DNA from: Gallionellaceae bacterium
Lineage (GTDB): Bacteria > Pseudomonadota > Gammaproteobacteria > Burkholderiales > Gallionellaceae
Length of the DNA: 64,000 nt
NCBI GenBank assembly: GCA_009773615.1
Contig: WSYA01000002.1
Span: forward strand, 1 to 64,000
Direction of reading: 5' to 3'
The notes beneath the pieces are model-generated. The model was given only the letters and a program-made list of their open reading frames with translations, did not search any database and was not told where the DNA came from. Of this stretch, positions 47,723 to 56,948 are shown in pieces (the first letter of the stretch is position 1; each line of letters begins with the position of its first letter). A program made the position numbers and the translations under genes.

Positions 47723-49768
47723 CTAGAAAAGCCATGAGCCAAGCTGGTAGAAATCGAAATTACTGCTCCTGCCGCCCAGACAATCCGCCAGAAAGTCTTC
47801 TGATTTCCTGAACTGTTTCAAGCGCAGAGGCCAGCGTGTAATGCCGTGCCCAGCCTCCGGGATCAGCCAGAAGTCGACCTGTTTGTGCTGCTGCTTTAGC
47901 TTGGTCGCCAGTTCGATACTTTGCCCGGGGCGTACCCTCACATCGTTGCCTCCCTGGATAATCATTAGCGGCTTGGTGATGTTGTCCGCTTTGAACAGTG
48001 GAGATTTTTCTTGCATGAGCAAGCGATCTGCCGGTTTGCCCGGGTCTCCTACATATTGATGCCAGCGATCCATTTCGAATTTCCAGTATGGCGGAAAATC
48101 TGCGATCATTTTTGCCAGATCGCTCGGGCCGAAAATGTCGATGCCGCAGGCGAATGTTTCCGGGGTGAAGCTCAATCCCACCAAGGTTGCATAACCGCCG
48201 TAGCTGCCCCCGGCGATGGCGATCTTGCCGGGATCGGCGATGCCTTTATCAATCGCCCATTGCACGCCATCCAACAGGTCGTTTTGCATCTTGCCCGCGA
48301 ATTCGCCGATGGCCAGTTCCTGAAAGTGGCGCCCGTAACCGGCCGAGCCGCGATAATTGATTTGCAGCACCGCGTAGCCACGGTTGGCGAAGAATTGAAC
48401 TTCACCGTTGTAGCCCCAAGTATCGCGCCACCAAGGCCCGCCGTGTACCCACAACACCATAGGCAAGTGCTGCGGCGGCACACCTTTGGGCAGGGTCAAG
48501 TAACCGTGCAACCTCAGGTTATCCCTGCTGGCGAATTCGATGGGCTGCATATCAGCGAGCAAGTCTGTGTACTCTAGGCTGGCGCTGGCTCCAAGCTTTT
48601 CAAGTTGGTCGTGTTCAACATTGTAGAGATACCATGCACGGCCTTTGTCGGAGTAAGCGGCAATCACCAGGTTATGGAATTGCGAGTCACTGCCATCAAT
48701 GGCGAAGCCTGCCAGCGTGTTGTCGCGCAAAGAACTCAAGGGATTGCGCAGGGAGGGTTCCAGCATCGTCGCAGTGGGGTAGCCATGTTCAGTAAAGGCT
48801 ACCAGTGGTTTGCCGGTGAGCGGGTGCGAATAAATGTACGAGATGTCCACGACCGGATCGCCAAAAACAAGTTTCTCCTCGCCAGATGCGTGCGCCAGTT
48901 CGATCAATACTTTTTTGTCCCGGCCCTTGTTCGTGAGCAGATAAATTCGGCTGCTATTTTCAACGATGCTGACGACTTGAACATCATCGTCCCACGCCCA
49001 TTGATAAACCAGTTTGTAGCTCGAATCCCGCTGGCGCAGTTCGAGTGCAAATGCGTTTTCCTGTTTGACGATGCGTCCCTCCAACTCGCCTTGCGGCGAA
49101 GTCAGCCATTGGGTCACATTGCCAGGATTTTCTGCGACCAGTATTTTTTCTTTGGTGTTGATATTGACTTTGTACAGGTCGAAAACTGTTTTGTCGCGCT
49201 GGTTGTGGGCAATCAATACATGTTCTGGGTCGTTTATGATGGGGCGTGCAAATTGCGCCTTCACGCCGCCCCATGGCGAAATTAGCTCCCACTGTGGCTT
49301 TTCATCTGACTGTTCGGTATCCAATGTGACGTAGGCAAAATTTTCATCGCCCTGTTGGATTGAAAAAATAAGTCGGCGGCTGTCTTGCGCCCATTCAAAT
49401 TCGCCGTAAAAATTGCCCGCCGGAAGGGTGCGTATCTCGTTTTGAACTAGGTCTTTGATGAAGAAATGCAAGGAAATGCCCTTGACGGCAACCCACGCCA
49501 GTTTCTTTCCGTCTGGCGAAATTTGATAGCCGAAATTGCTGCCCCGATTTGCCACGAAATCCCGCACAGGAATCAATTCAGGCAACCCCTCGTTAATCTT
49601 TAAACTCAGGTGTGTGGCAGTTGTCGCGCAGCCCGCGAGCACGAGAATATTTAGCGTCAAAAAAAGCCGTTTAATCCAATTGCAGGGCTGCCACACTACC
49701 TGCTGGAAAAAAATAGGAGGCAGTGTTTTTGCCCGGAGGATCGGGATGGCAGAGGTGATGTTTTCCAT
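47723..49768 (-). CDS. S9-family (prolyl oligopeptidase-like) lipoprotein peptidase
   Basis: A 681-residue exported serine peptidase. The lipobox LAGC with Cys47 follows a hydrophobic stretch (LFLTLNILVLAGC), predicting an outer- or inner-membrane lipoprotein. The N-terminal signal is unusually long; a GTG about 22 codons in would shorten it. Residues about 70-420 are a beta-propeller; the catalytic alpha/beta hydrolase has Ser522 in GGSYGGYA, Asp in QGGNDVRV and His in EAGHGI. It resembles dipeptidyl aminopeptidase/acylaminoacyl peptidases. It begins 61 nt after the fusion gene upstream, so both belong to one operon. Confidence 0.88.
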   Translation of the reverse strand: MENITSAIPILRAKTLPPIFFQQVVWQPCNWIKRLFLTLNILVLAGCATTATHLSLKINEGLPELIPVRDFVANRGSNFGYQISPDGKKLAWVAVKGISLHFFIKDLVQNEIRTLPAGNFYGEFEWAQDSRRLIFSIQQGDENFAYVTLDTEQSDEKPQWELISPWGGVKAQFARPIINDPEHVLIAHNQRDKTVFDLYKVNINTKEKILVAENPGNVTQWLTSPQGELEGRIVKQENAFALELRQRDSSYKLVYQWAWDDDVQVVSIVENSSRIYLLTNKGRDKKVLIELAHASGEEKLVFGDPVVDISYIYSHPLTGKPLVAFTEHGYPTATMLEPSLRNPLSSLRDNTLAGFAIDGSDSQFHNLVIAAYSDKGRAWYLYNVEHDQLEKLGASASLEYTDLLADMQPIEFASRDNLRLHGYLTLPKGVPPQHLPMVLWVHGGPWWRDTWGYNGEVQFFANRGYAVLQINYRGSAGYGRHFQELAIGEFAGKMQNDLLDGVQWAIDKGIADPGKIAIAGGSYGGYATLVGLSFTPETFACGIDIFGPSDLAKMIADFPPYWKFEMDRWHQYVGDPGKPADRLLMQEKSPLFKADNITKPLMIIQGGNDVRVRPGQSIELATKLKQQHKQVDFWLIPEAGHGITRWPLRLKQFRKSEDFLADCLGGRSSNFDFYQLGSWLF

Positions 49769-49829
49769 GGAAATCTTTAGATGTGGTTTGAATCAAATTG
49801 TGGCTCTGCGAATGGCATTATTTTGGCAC

Positions 49830-52706
49830 TCAGAAAGGAAGTCCCATCGAAAAATACGCCCGGTTGTCGCCGCCTTGATCGAAGCCGTGCGCAATGCCCA
49901 CCGTCACACCCAGATGCAGCAAGTCATAGCCGAGCAAGGCTTCGCCGTTCCACGCCAGTCCCGCCCCCGTCTTGCACTGCACCGTTTCGCCCTGACGCCA
50001 TGCGTCGCCGCTGTCGACGAATACAGACAAGGAGTGTCTGCCCAATCCCACCGGGGGAGAGGACCAGCCGTCATAGACCATGCCTAGCGGGATACGCCAT
50101 TCGGCGCTGGCCAATCCGAGCTGTGTGCCGGTCAGCGAGGCCAGCCCAGAAGGATAGCCGCGCAACATGAAACGGCGCTTGCCGAGGTCGGTCGAGCCGC
50201 CAGGCGAGAAGGCGGTTTCGGTTTCCCCTCCCAGCGTGTAAGGGCGTATGCCGTTGTCGCCGGTGGCCACTAGTAGCCGGAGATAGAGCACATGGCTTGC
50301 GCCGAGATCGACGTATTCTTTCCAGTCGACTTGATGGGTATTGCCGCTATGGAAATTGGTGCCGATCAGTCCATAGCTTTCGCTGGTGAGTTGCACGCGC
50401 CGACCATCGGTCGGGCTGATTGAGCGCTGATATAACTCGGTGCTGTCATACCGTGCGATTACGCCGGTTACGGTGTCCTGATAGTCCGAGAAGACATTGC
50501 CGTCTCGCGTGAACAGAGCTTTGAGGTGTTCGCTGGAGATGCCACCCGCCAGATAAATGCTGCGCTTCATGCTGTTGAACGAGTGATGCAGTAAAGCCTG
50601 ATAACGAAGTTCATCGCTGCGGTATTGTCCGGGGTCGATGTTTGTTCCGTAGGTATACAGCTGGCGGTCGGCAGAAAGCGTCAGGGTGTTGATGAACTGA
50701 TAGGAGGCATATCCACCCAGGGCGTGAATGTCGGTGTACAGGAAGGGGATAGCGCTCCATTGGTGGAAGCCCAATACATCAGTGCCGTAGAGCGATACGC
50801 CCGCGAACGAATTCTGGTCGGGGGTGCTGGCAAAGAACGGAACCCATGAGCGCGGCATCAGCGTGTTCAATGCGGAGTAGTCCTGTACTCCTTCGTATGA
50901 AACGGGCTGGTAATCCGCCGCATTCACCAGTGCATCGATTTTGGGCGGGGTGTTCGAATTGGCCGGATAAGCCGTGCCCGTGCGAGAGCCGGACGGCAGC
51001 GAACCAAGCGATATGCCCAGCGCGGTGTGCTCGGCAAGTCGATAGTTGCCATCCGGCATTGCCACTGCTTCGTAGATGCCGGATGTGGAATTGCTCAACG
51101 TCTCGATTGTTTTATCGGCCAAGTTGATGCGGCGCAGATTCCACACTTTGTCGTGGTCGGAAACAAAATAGACGCTGTGGCCATCTTTGGAAAAATGCGG
51201 ATGGACAATGCGGTCATCGTTCAAGGTGAGCGGATGCCATTGCTTGTCTTTGATGCCGAACAGCTCGATGTTCCAGCCAGTGCGTTGCCGCTGTACCGAA
51301 GCGACAATTTGCCCGCCATCCGGCGACCATGCGATGTGACCCAGCGTGTCGCCTTGCGGCAATCCGGCAATCTGTTCGGGATGTCCGCCATCGGCATCCA
51401 GCAATACTAGGCGACTCAAACCTTGTTCCAGTTGCACCGCCGCGATTTTCCGGCCATCCGGGTGCCAGGCCGCGTGGACATGGCGACCGCAGGTGGTGAT
51501 GCGCTCGGGAGCCGTCATGCCGGGCTTCCAGCGGTACAGATCGGCATAGAGTTTGATGTTGTCGCAGACCGTCATTTGGCTCAGCAGCAGTCCTGCTTCG
51601 TCCTGCCAGTCGAGGCTGTTGACATTCTCCGCATCGAACAGCGCTTCATTCGTGCCGTCGGCGCGTATGCGCCGCACCTGCGGGTGGGATGCCGAGTCGT
51701 CGTGGTGATAATACAAATCGCCATTGCCTGCGGCGGTCAGGGATCTGTTGAAATAGGGCTTTTCGTAGACGGGTTTGGACGCTGCCGCACCTTCCTGTTT
51801 GAGCTTGGCGAGTTGCGGTTCGAAACGATGGCGCAAGTAAACCTGAAAATCGCCCCATACCTCATCGGCGGTTTTGCCGAATATGAGTTTCGAGCGTTTG
51901 TCCATGCGCCAGGGGATGATGTTTTCAGCGTAGATACGGATATAGTTTACGGCCGCATCGCGGCCATAACGCTCGCTGATAAATTTGAAAAAATAAGCGC
52001 CATACATATAATTCAGGCCGTAAGGCCAACGGCTGCCGCTGTATCCCTCGAAGCTGATTTCGGTAAATGAACGCAAGCCGTGCTGTACCTCCATGCGCAT
52101 TTTTGCTTCGTACCATGCATTGTTCAGACGCCCATATCCGCCTGCATTATCGGACTCTCCATACACGGCAAAGCCCTCGGTCACCCAGCTGGGGGCGAAT
52201 ATCTGCGGGAAGGTCGCCACGGTCATCAGCTCATACGGGCGTCCAAAAAATTCGCGCAAGGATTTGCTGGTTCCGTAAGCCATATCGAGATGCAAGATGT
52301 GTATGTACTCGTGCGTGAATACGTATTCCATCCACGGGTTTTGATCCATGACATCGCCTTCGGTCGGCGTCGGCATGTAGATATAGAACTGGTTGTAGGG
52401 AATGGGCGTGGCCGCGCCGTTGGAGAAATCCACACTGTCCAGAATGACGATCTCGGTTTTGTCTTCGGGAATCCAGCCGATCCATTGGGTCAGTTTGTTG
52501 TGGACGCGTTCGGCGATTGCGCCCATCTGCTGCGCATACGCCTTGTGCGTCGCTTCATGATGAATGCTGAAATGCGGTGTCGTCAGCGTTTTCCATTGCT
52601 TGGACGAGTCGGGGCGCAAAAAATTTGGGTCAGTCGGAGTATGTGCCGAGGCTACGTTGCAATCAACAAGAAGGGCGATTGCAAGCAAAACGGATAGTAG
52701 TTTCAT
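49830..52706 (-). CDS. Exported fusion: gluzincin metalloprotease, beta-propeller, outer-membrane barrel
   Basis: A 958-residue protein started at 52706 with signal peptide LLSVLLAIALLVDCNVASA. Residues about 35-260 are a gluzincin peptidase: His132-Glu133-x-x-His136 in HEYIH and a third ligand Glu177 in WVTEGFAVYGE, 41 residues later. Residues about 290-590 carry PD40/TolB-like propeller repeats (HAAWHPDGRKIAAVQLEQ, HIAWSPDGGQIVASVQRQ, HPHFSKDGHSVYFVSDHD). The last 350 residues are long beta strands ending in YFSMGLPF, like a BamA/Omp85 or surface-antigen barrel. The protease would thus be presented at the outer membrane. It starts the operon with the S9 peptidase. Domain boundaries are by eye. 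Confidence 0.75.
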   Translation of the reverse strand: MKLLSVLLAIALLVDCNVASAHTPTDPNFLRPDSSKQWKTLTTPHFSIHHEATHKAYAQQMGAIAERVHNKLTQWIGWIPEDKTEIVILDSVDFSNGAATPIPYNQFYIYMPTPTEGDVMDQNPWMEYVFTHEYIHILHLDMAYGTSKSLREFFGRPYELMTVATFPQIFAPSWVTEGFAVYGESDNAGGYGRLNNAWYEAKMRMEVQHGLRSFTEISFEGYSGSRWPYGLNYMYGAYFFKFISERYGRDAAVNYIRIYAENIIPWRMDKRSKLIFGKTADEVWGDFQVYLRHRFEPQLAKLKQEGAAASKPVYEKPYFNRSLTAAGNGDLYYHHDDSASHPQVRRIRADGTNEALFDAENVNSLDWQDEAGLLLSQMTVCDNIKLYADLYRWKPGMTAPERITTCGRHVHAAWHPDGRKIAAVQLEQGLSRLVLLDADGGHPEQIAGLPQGDTLGHIAWSPDGGQIVASVQRQRTGWNIELFGIKDKQWHPLTLNDDRIVHPHFSKDGHSVYFVSDHDKVWNLRRINLADKTIETLSNSTSGIYEAVAMPDGNYRLAEHTALGISLGSLPSGSRTGTAYPANSNTPPKIDALVNAADYQPVSYEGVQDYSALNTLMPRSWVPFFASTPDQNSFAGVSLYGTDVLGFHQWSAIPFLYTDIHALGGYASYQFINTLTLSADRQLYTYGTNIDPGQYRSDELRYQALLHHSFNSMKRSIYLAGGISSEHLKALFTRDGNVFSDYQDTVTGVIARYDSTELYQRSISPTDGRRVQLTSESYGLIGTNFHSGNTHQVDWKEYVDLGASHVLYLRLLVATGDNGIRPYTLGGETETAFSPGGSTDLGKRRFMLRGYPSGLASLTGTQLGLASAEWRIPLGMVYDGWSSPPVGLGRHSLSVFVDSGDAWRQGETVQCKTGAGLAWNGEALLGYDLLHLGVTVGIAHGFDQGGDNRAYFSMGLPF

Positions 52707-52864
52707 AATCTCAATCGTTTGGTTTGAGGGGGCGAATAATACCAATTTGCAAGGTTAACTCTGTTCTTCAGAGTATATCGCTCTGCAAAAGAGAGCGTCA
52801 ATGGGTGCTTCTGTTTAAAGATGAACTGAATCGAAACAGGTGTCAGTTTTGACTGAGGAATGAA

Positions 52865-52933
52865 ACGGCGCGACAGAGGTGTCGCGCCGTTGTCTATGCG
52901 GGAGGTGACTGAGCCACTTCAGTGGCTCAGTCA
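52865..52933 (-). terminator. Two tandem perfect hairpins downstream of dnaJ
   Basis: TGACTGAGCCACT and AGTGGCTCAGTCA (52906-52918, 52921-52933) form a 13-bp perfect stem, and ACGGCGCGACA/TGTCGCGCCGT (52865-52890) an 11-bp perfect stem with a 4-nt loop. The second is followed, on the minus strand, by TTTCATTCC. They end the dnaKJ transcript. Confidence 0.75.
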
Positions 52934-52944
52934 TGGCTGCAAAA

Positions 52945-54078
52945 TTAGCCGAAGAACTCTTTTACCTTACCCATCCACGATTTCGCACGTGGGCTGTGGC
53001 GGGCACTGTCTTGCTCGCTGATGCTCTCGAATTCACGCAGCAGCTCTTTTTGACGTTCCGTTAGATTGGATGGCGTTTCGACCACGACGTGACAATTCAA
53101 ATCGCCATGTGAGTTGGTGCGCATGCCTTTGATGCCTTTGCCGCGCAGGCGGAATATCTTTCCGCTTTGTGTCTCGGCGGGAATCTTGATGCTCGCCTTG
53201 CCGTCCAGCGTGGGGATTTCGATTTCGCCACCCAACGCGGCGGTGCTGAAGCTGATCGGCATTTCGCAATGCAGATCGTCGCCTTCGCGCTGAAACACGC
53301 TGTGCGGGCGAATGTGGATCTCCACATACAGATCGCCGCTCGGTGCGCCGTGGCTGCCCGCTTCGCCGTGGCCGCTGTGGCGCAAACGCATACCGGTGTC
53401 GATACCGGCCGGGATTTTGATTTCCAGCGTTTTGTGTTTTTTGACTTTACCCGCGCCGTGGCATGAGGTGCAGGGCGAGCTGATCTGTTTGCCGCTGCCG
53501 TGACAGCGCGGGCAAGTTTGCTGGATGGAGAAGAAGCCCTGTTGCATGCGCACTTGTCCGTGACCGGCACAGGTCTGGCAGGTGGTCGCATTGGTGCCCG
53601 GTTTGGCACCGGTACCTTTGCAGGTTTCGCACTCATCCATGGTGGGGATGCGAATCTGCTTTTGCGCGCCGCGCGCTGCTTCTTCCAGCGTGACTTCCAA
53701 GTTGTAGCGCAGATCAGAGCCGCGATGCGCCTGGCTGCGCCCATTGCCGCCACGGGCGCCGCCGAAGATGTCGCCGAAGATGTCGCCGAAATCAAAACCG
53801 CCCGCACCCGCGCCACCTGCACCGAACGGACTGCCGCCGCCCATGCCGCCGGACTCGAATGCCGCGTGTCCATACTGGTCGTAAGCCGCGCGCTTCTGGC
53901 CGTCGCTCAATGTTTCGTAAGCCTCTTTCGCTTCTTTGAAATGCTCCTCCGCTTTCGGGTTGTCCGGATTGCGGTCAGGATGATGCTTCATCGCCAGTTT
54001 GCGATAAGCCTTTTTGATCTCTTCCTCGGATGCATCTTTGTTGATGCCGAGGACTTCGTAGTAATCTTTTTTTGACAT
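52945..54078 (-). CDS. dnaJ: Chaperone DnaJ
   Basis: A 377-residue Hsp40 co-chaperone. J domain (1-70) with HPD in MKHHPDRNP, Gly/Phe-rich linker ([22 protein letters not shown]), then four zinc-binding CxxCxGxG repeats: [24 protein letters not shown] and CTSCHGAG, followed by the C-terminal peptide-binding domains. Length matches E. coli DnaJ (376). It stimulates DnaK ATPase and hands over substrate. Copy B of the AGTCGTTAGT element fills the gap between dnaK and dnaJ. Confidence 0.98.
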   Translation of the reverse strand: MSKKDYYEVLGINKDASEEEIKKAYRKLAMKHHPDRNPDNPKAEEHFKEAKEAYETLSDGQKRAAYDQYGHAAFESGGMGGGSPFGAGGAGAGGFDFGDIFGDIFGGARGGNGRSQAHRGSDLRYNLEVTLEEAARGAQKQIRIPTMDECETCKGTGAKPGTNATTCQTCAGHGQVRMQQGFFSIQQTCPRCHGSGKQISSPCTSCHGAGKVKKHKTLEIKIPAGIDTGMRLRHSGHGEAGSHGAPSGDLYVEIHIRPHSVFQREGDDLHCEMPISFSTAALGGEIEIPTLDGKASIKIPAETQSGKIFRLRGKGIKGMRTNSHGDLNCHVVVETPSNLTERQKELLREFESISEQDSARHSPRAKSWMGKVKEFFG

Positions 54079-54191
54079 AGTCGTTAGTCGTTAGTCACTA
54101 GTCGTTAGTAATTAGTCGCTAGTCACTAGTTGAAAAGCAAACCCAACCCAACGGGTTCAACTAACGACTAACGTCTAGCGACTACCAACTG
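54079..54191. repeat. AGTCGTTAGT inverted-repeat element, copy B (after dnaK)
   Basis: The longest copy, 113 bases. Left part holds TAGTCGTTAGTCGTTAGTCACTAGTCGTTAG-type units at 54079-54131 and the right part their inverted versions (CTAACGACTAACGTCTAGCG, about 54161-54180), around a centre with an inverted GTTGAA/TTCAAC pair. It begins 5 nt after the dnaK stop and touches the dnaJ start codon. Confidence 0.8.
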
Positions 54192-54196
54192 TTTTT

Positions 54197-56131
54197 TTAC
54201 TTCTTGTCTTTTACTTCAGTGAACTCGGCATCCACCACGTTGTCGTCATGCGGAGCAGCTCCTGCGGACTGTTGCGCGCCGCCTTCAGCACCCGCGGCTT
54301 GCGCCTTGGCTTGTTCGGCGGCGTACATCTTTTCGCCCAGCTTCTGCGCGGCGGTTGCCAATGCTTCGGATTTGGCAGTGATGGCGTCTTTGTCATTCTC
54401 CTTCACTACTTCTTCCGCTTCTTTTAAGGCGGCTTCGATAGCGGATTTCTCTTCAGCACTCAATTGCTCGCCGTATTCTTTCATCGACTTGTTGGTAGAG
54501 TGGATCAGCGCGTCCAACTGGTTGCGTGCGGTGACCAATTCAATCGCCTTTTTGTCTTCGTCTGCGTGTGATTCTGCATCGTCCACCATGCGTTGGATTT
54601 CAGCCTCAGACAAACCGGAACTGGCTTGGATCTTGATCTTGTTTTCTTTGCCGGTCGCCTTGTCTTTTGCCGATACGTGCAAAATGCCGTTCGCGTCAAT
54701 GTCGAAAGTTACTTCGATCTGCGGCATGCCGCGTGGAGAAGGAGGAATGTCGGACAGGTTGAACTGACCCAGGCTCTTGTTGCCGGAAGCCACTTCGCGC
54801 TCGCCTTGCAGCACATGGATAGTTACCGCGTTCTGGTTGTCTTCGGCGGTGGAGAACACTTGCGATGCCTTGGTCGGAATCGTGGTGTTCTTCTTGATGA
54901 GCTTGGTCATCACGCTACCCATGGTCTCGATACCCAGAGATAACGGAGTCACGTCCAGCAGCAGCACGTCCTTTACTTCTCCTTGCAACACGCCACCCTG
55001 AATCGAAGCGCCAACAGCAACGGCTTCGTCCGGGTTCACATCCTTGCGCGGCTCCTTGCCGAAAAATTCTTTAACCTTTTCCTGCACTTTAGGCATACGA
55101 GTCTGACCGCCGACCAGAATCACGTCGGCAATGTCGGTGTTGCTCACGCCCGCATCTTTCATGGCGATTTTGCACGGCTCGATGGTGCGCGCGATTAGGT
55201 CTTCCACGATGCTTTCCAATTTCGCACGAGTAATCTTCACGGCCAAGTGTTTCGGGCCGGTCGCGTCTGCGGTGATGTAAGGCAGATTCACTTCGGTTTG
55301 CTGTGCGGAAGATAATTCGATCTTGGCTTTTTCTGCCGCGTCTTTAAGGCGCTGCAATGCCAGCATGTCCTTCTTCAGGTCGATGCCGCTTTCTTTCTTG
55401 AATTCTTCCACCAGATGCTCGATCACGCGCATGTCGAAGTCTTCGCCGCCCAAGAATGTGTCGCCGTTGGTGGACAACACTTCGAACTGGTGCTCACCGT
55501 CGATCTCGGAAATGTCGATGATAGAGATGTCGAATGTACCGCCGCCCAAGTCATACACCGCGATCTTGCGGTCGCCTTCCTGCTTGTCCATACCGAACGC
55601 CAATGCGGCGGCGGTCGGCTCGTTGATGATGCGTTTCACATCCAGACCGGCGATACGGCCCGCGTCTTTAGTGGCCTGGCGCTGGCTGTCGTTGAAGTAA
55701 GCCGGGACGGTGATGACGGCCTCGGTGACTTCTTCGCCCAGATAATCTTCGGCGGTCTTCTTCATCTTGATCAGCACCTGCGCGGAAATTTCCGGTGCGG
55801 AAATGTCCTTGTCGCGCACCTTGATCCATGCATCGCCGTTCTTGGCTTTCACGATGGAGTACGGAACCATGCCGATGTCTTTTTGTACCATCGGCTCTTC
55901 AAAGCGGCGACCGATCAGGCGCTTCACGCCGTACAGCGTGTTCTTCGGGTTGGTTACGGCCTGACGCTTGGCGGCTGCGCCGACCAACACTTCGCCGTCT
56001 TCCATGTAAGCGATGATGGACGGTGTAGTGCGAGCGCCTTCGGCATTCTCGATCACTTTAGGCTTGCCGTTTTCCATAACGGATACGCAAGAATTGGTCG
56101 TCCCCAAGTCAATACCGATAATCTTTCCCAT
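54197..56131 (-). CDS. dnaK: Chaperone DnaK (Hsp70)
   Basis: A 644-residue ATP-dependent chaperone. N-terminal ATPase marks: [48 protein letters not shown], and [14 protein letters not shown]. The substrate domain (about 390-600) includes [15 protein letters not shown] and the helical lid, and the C terminus ends [12 protein letters not shown] with the EEVD-like end. AAAGGAAATAGC precedes the ATG. It lies 168 nt after grpE, with a repeat element and a second sigma-32-like promoter between. Confidence 0.99.
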   Translation of the reverse strand: MGKIIGIDLGTTNSCVSVMENGKPKVIENAEGARTTPSIIAYMEDGEVLVGAAAKRQAVTNPKNTLYGVKRLIGRRFEEPMVQKDIGMVPYSIVKAKNGDAWIKVRDKDISAPEISAQVLIKMKKTAEDYLGEEVTEAVITVPAYFNDSQRQATKDAGRIAGLDVKRIINEPTAAALAFGMDKQEGDRKIAVYDLGGGTFDISIIDISEIDGEHQFEVLSTNGDTFLGGEDFDMRVIEHLVEEFKKESGIDLKKDMLALQRLKDAAEKAKIELSSAQQTEVNLPYITADATGPKHLAVKITRAKLESIVEDLIARTIEPCKIAMKDAGVSNTDIADVILVGGQTRMPKVQEKVKEFFGKEPRKDVNPDEAVAVGASIQGGVLQGEVKDVLLLDVTPLSLGIETMGSVMTKLIKKNTTIPTKASQVFSTAEDNQNAVTIHVLQGEREVASGNKSLGQFNLSDIPPSPRGMPQIEVTFDIDANGILHVSAKDKATGKENKIKIQASSGLSEAEIQRMVDDAESHADEDKKAIELVTARNQLDALIHSTNKSMKEYGEQLSAEEKSAIEAALKEAEEVVKENDKDAITAKSEALATAAQKLGEKMYAAEQAKAQAAGAEGGAQQSAGAAPHDDNVVDAEFTEVKDKK

Positions 56132-56178
56132 GATGCTATTTCCTTTCAGTTGAATGTTTTTACTGCCACGCAGCCCTT

Positions 56179-56205
56179 TGTTGGGGCGGCTTCCAATATT
56201 TCAAG
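56179..56205 (-). promoter_or_regulatory. Sigma-32-like promoter of dnaK
   Basis: On the minus strand CTTGAAA (56205-56199) and CCCCAACA (56186-56179) are separated by 12 nt. The -35 is a perfect sigma-32 match and the -10 matches CCCCATNT in its first five positions. It would give a leader of about 40 nt for dnaK. Confidence 0.6.
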
Positions 56206-56213
56206 TGTGACTT

Positions 56214-56297
56214 CTAGTCGTTAGTCGTTAGTTACTAGTTAAAGCAGAGCGGCTCGCAGCCCTAACTAGCGACTAACATCTAACGACTAGCGACTGC
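56214..56297. repeat. AGTCGTTAGT inverted-repeat element, copy C (after grpE)
   Basis: Left units TAGTCGTTAGTCGTTAGT (56215-56232) and right units with inverted AGCGACTAACATCTAACGAC (about 56268-56287), around an inverted TAGTTA/TAACTA pair. It begins 1 nt after the grpE stop codon and ends just upstream of the dnaK promoter. Confidence 0.8.
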
Positions 56298-56298
56298 T

Positions 56299-56832
56299 TC
56301 ATTTCCCCTTCGCCACGATCACCAGTGCCGGGCGCAATACGCGCTCGTTCAGCGTATATCCGCGCTGCATCACCGTCACCACCGTGTTGGCTTCCTGCTC
56401 GCTCTCAATCATGCCGATGGCCTGATGCTTGTGCGCGTCGAATTTTTCGCCTACCGGATTAACTTCCTTGATGTGGAATTTCTCGAACACGCTGGACAGC
56501 TGTTTGAGCGTCAGTTCCATGCCGCTTTTGAAGCTTTCCACACTGGCGGTTTCCACGGCCAGACCCGCTTGCAGACTGTCCATCACGGCCAGCATCTCGT
56601 TGGAAAAACGCTCCACGGCGAATTTTTGCGCCTTGCTGATGTCCTCCTGCGCGCGGCGGCGGATGTTCTCGCCTTCGGCCTTGGCGCGCAGCCATGCGTC
56701 ATGGTGCTCTTGTGCGTTCAGCTCGGCTAGCTTGAGCATCTCTTCCATGCTGGGCATCACTTCCGGGGCGGCGTGCTCGGCTGCATTGTCCGGCTGTTGC
56801 TCGTTTTGTGCGGTATTTTCAGCGTGTTTCAT
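56299..56832 (-). CDS. grpE: Nucleotide exchange factor GrpE
   Basis: A 177-residue DnaK cofactor that releases ADP. The start at 56832 has GGAGAG upstream; the longer frame to 56937 crosses the heat-shock promoter. A long N-terminal coiled coil (about 25-85; [31 protein letters not shown]) is followed by the conserved [19 protein letters not shown] and [22 protein letters not shown] of the beta domain. It heads the grpE-dnaK-dnaJ cluster. Confidence 0.97.
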   Translation of the reverse strand: MKHAENTAQNEQQPDNAAEHAAPEVMPSMEEMLKLAELNAQEHHDAWLRAKAEGENIRRRAQEDISKAQKFAVERFSNEMLAVMDSLQAGLAVETASVESFKSGMELTLKQLSSVFEKFHIKEVNPVGEKFDAHKHQAIGMIESEQEANTVVTVMQRGYTLNERVLRPALVIVAKGK

Positions 56833-56860
56833 ATATCTCTCCAATCTTCGATTTTCAGCA

Positions 56861-56887
56861 AATTGGGGCGGTAGTGCGTATTTCAAG
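56861..56887 (-). promoter_or_regulatory. Sigma-32-like promoter of grpE
   Basis: On the minus strand CTTGAAA (56887-56881) and CCCCAATT (56868-56861) are 12 nt apart, close to the CTTGAAA...CCCCATNT consensus. It sits 29 nt before the grpE ATG. The spacing is identical to the promoter before dnaK. Confidence 0.7.
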
Positions 56888-56948
56888 GGCTTAGGTAAAA
56901 ATATTTTTGCGCATGAGATAATGCACGCCGTTCGCAAACCGTCTTGTC

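Noticed and set aside
41382-56297. AGTCGTTAGT repeats as a CRISPR array
   Set aside because: Units are about 7-10 bases, inverted and irregular, without uniform spacers or cas genes.
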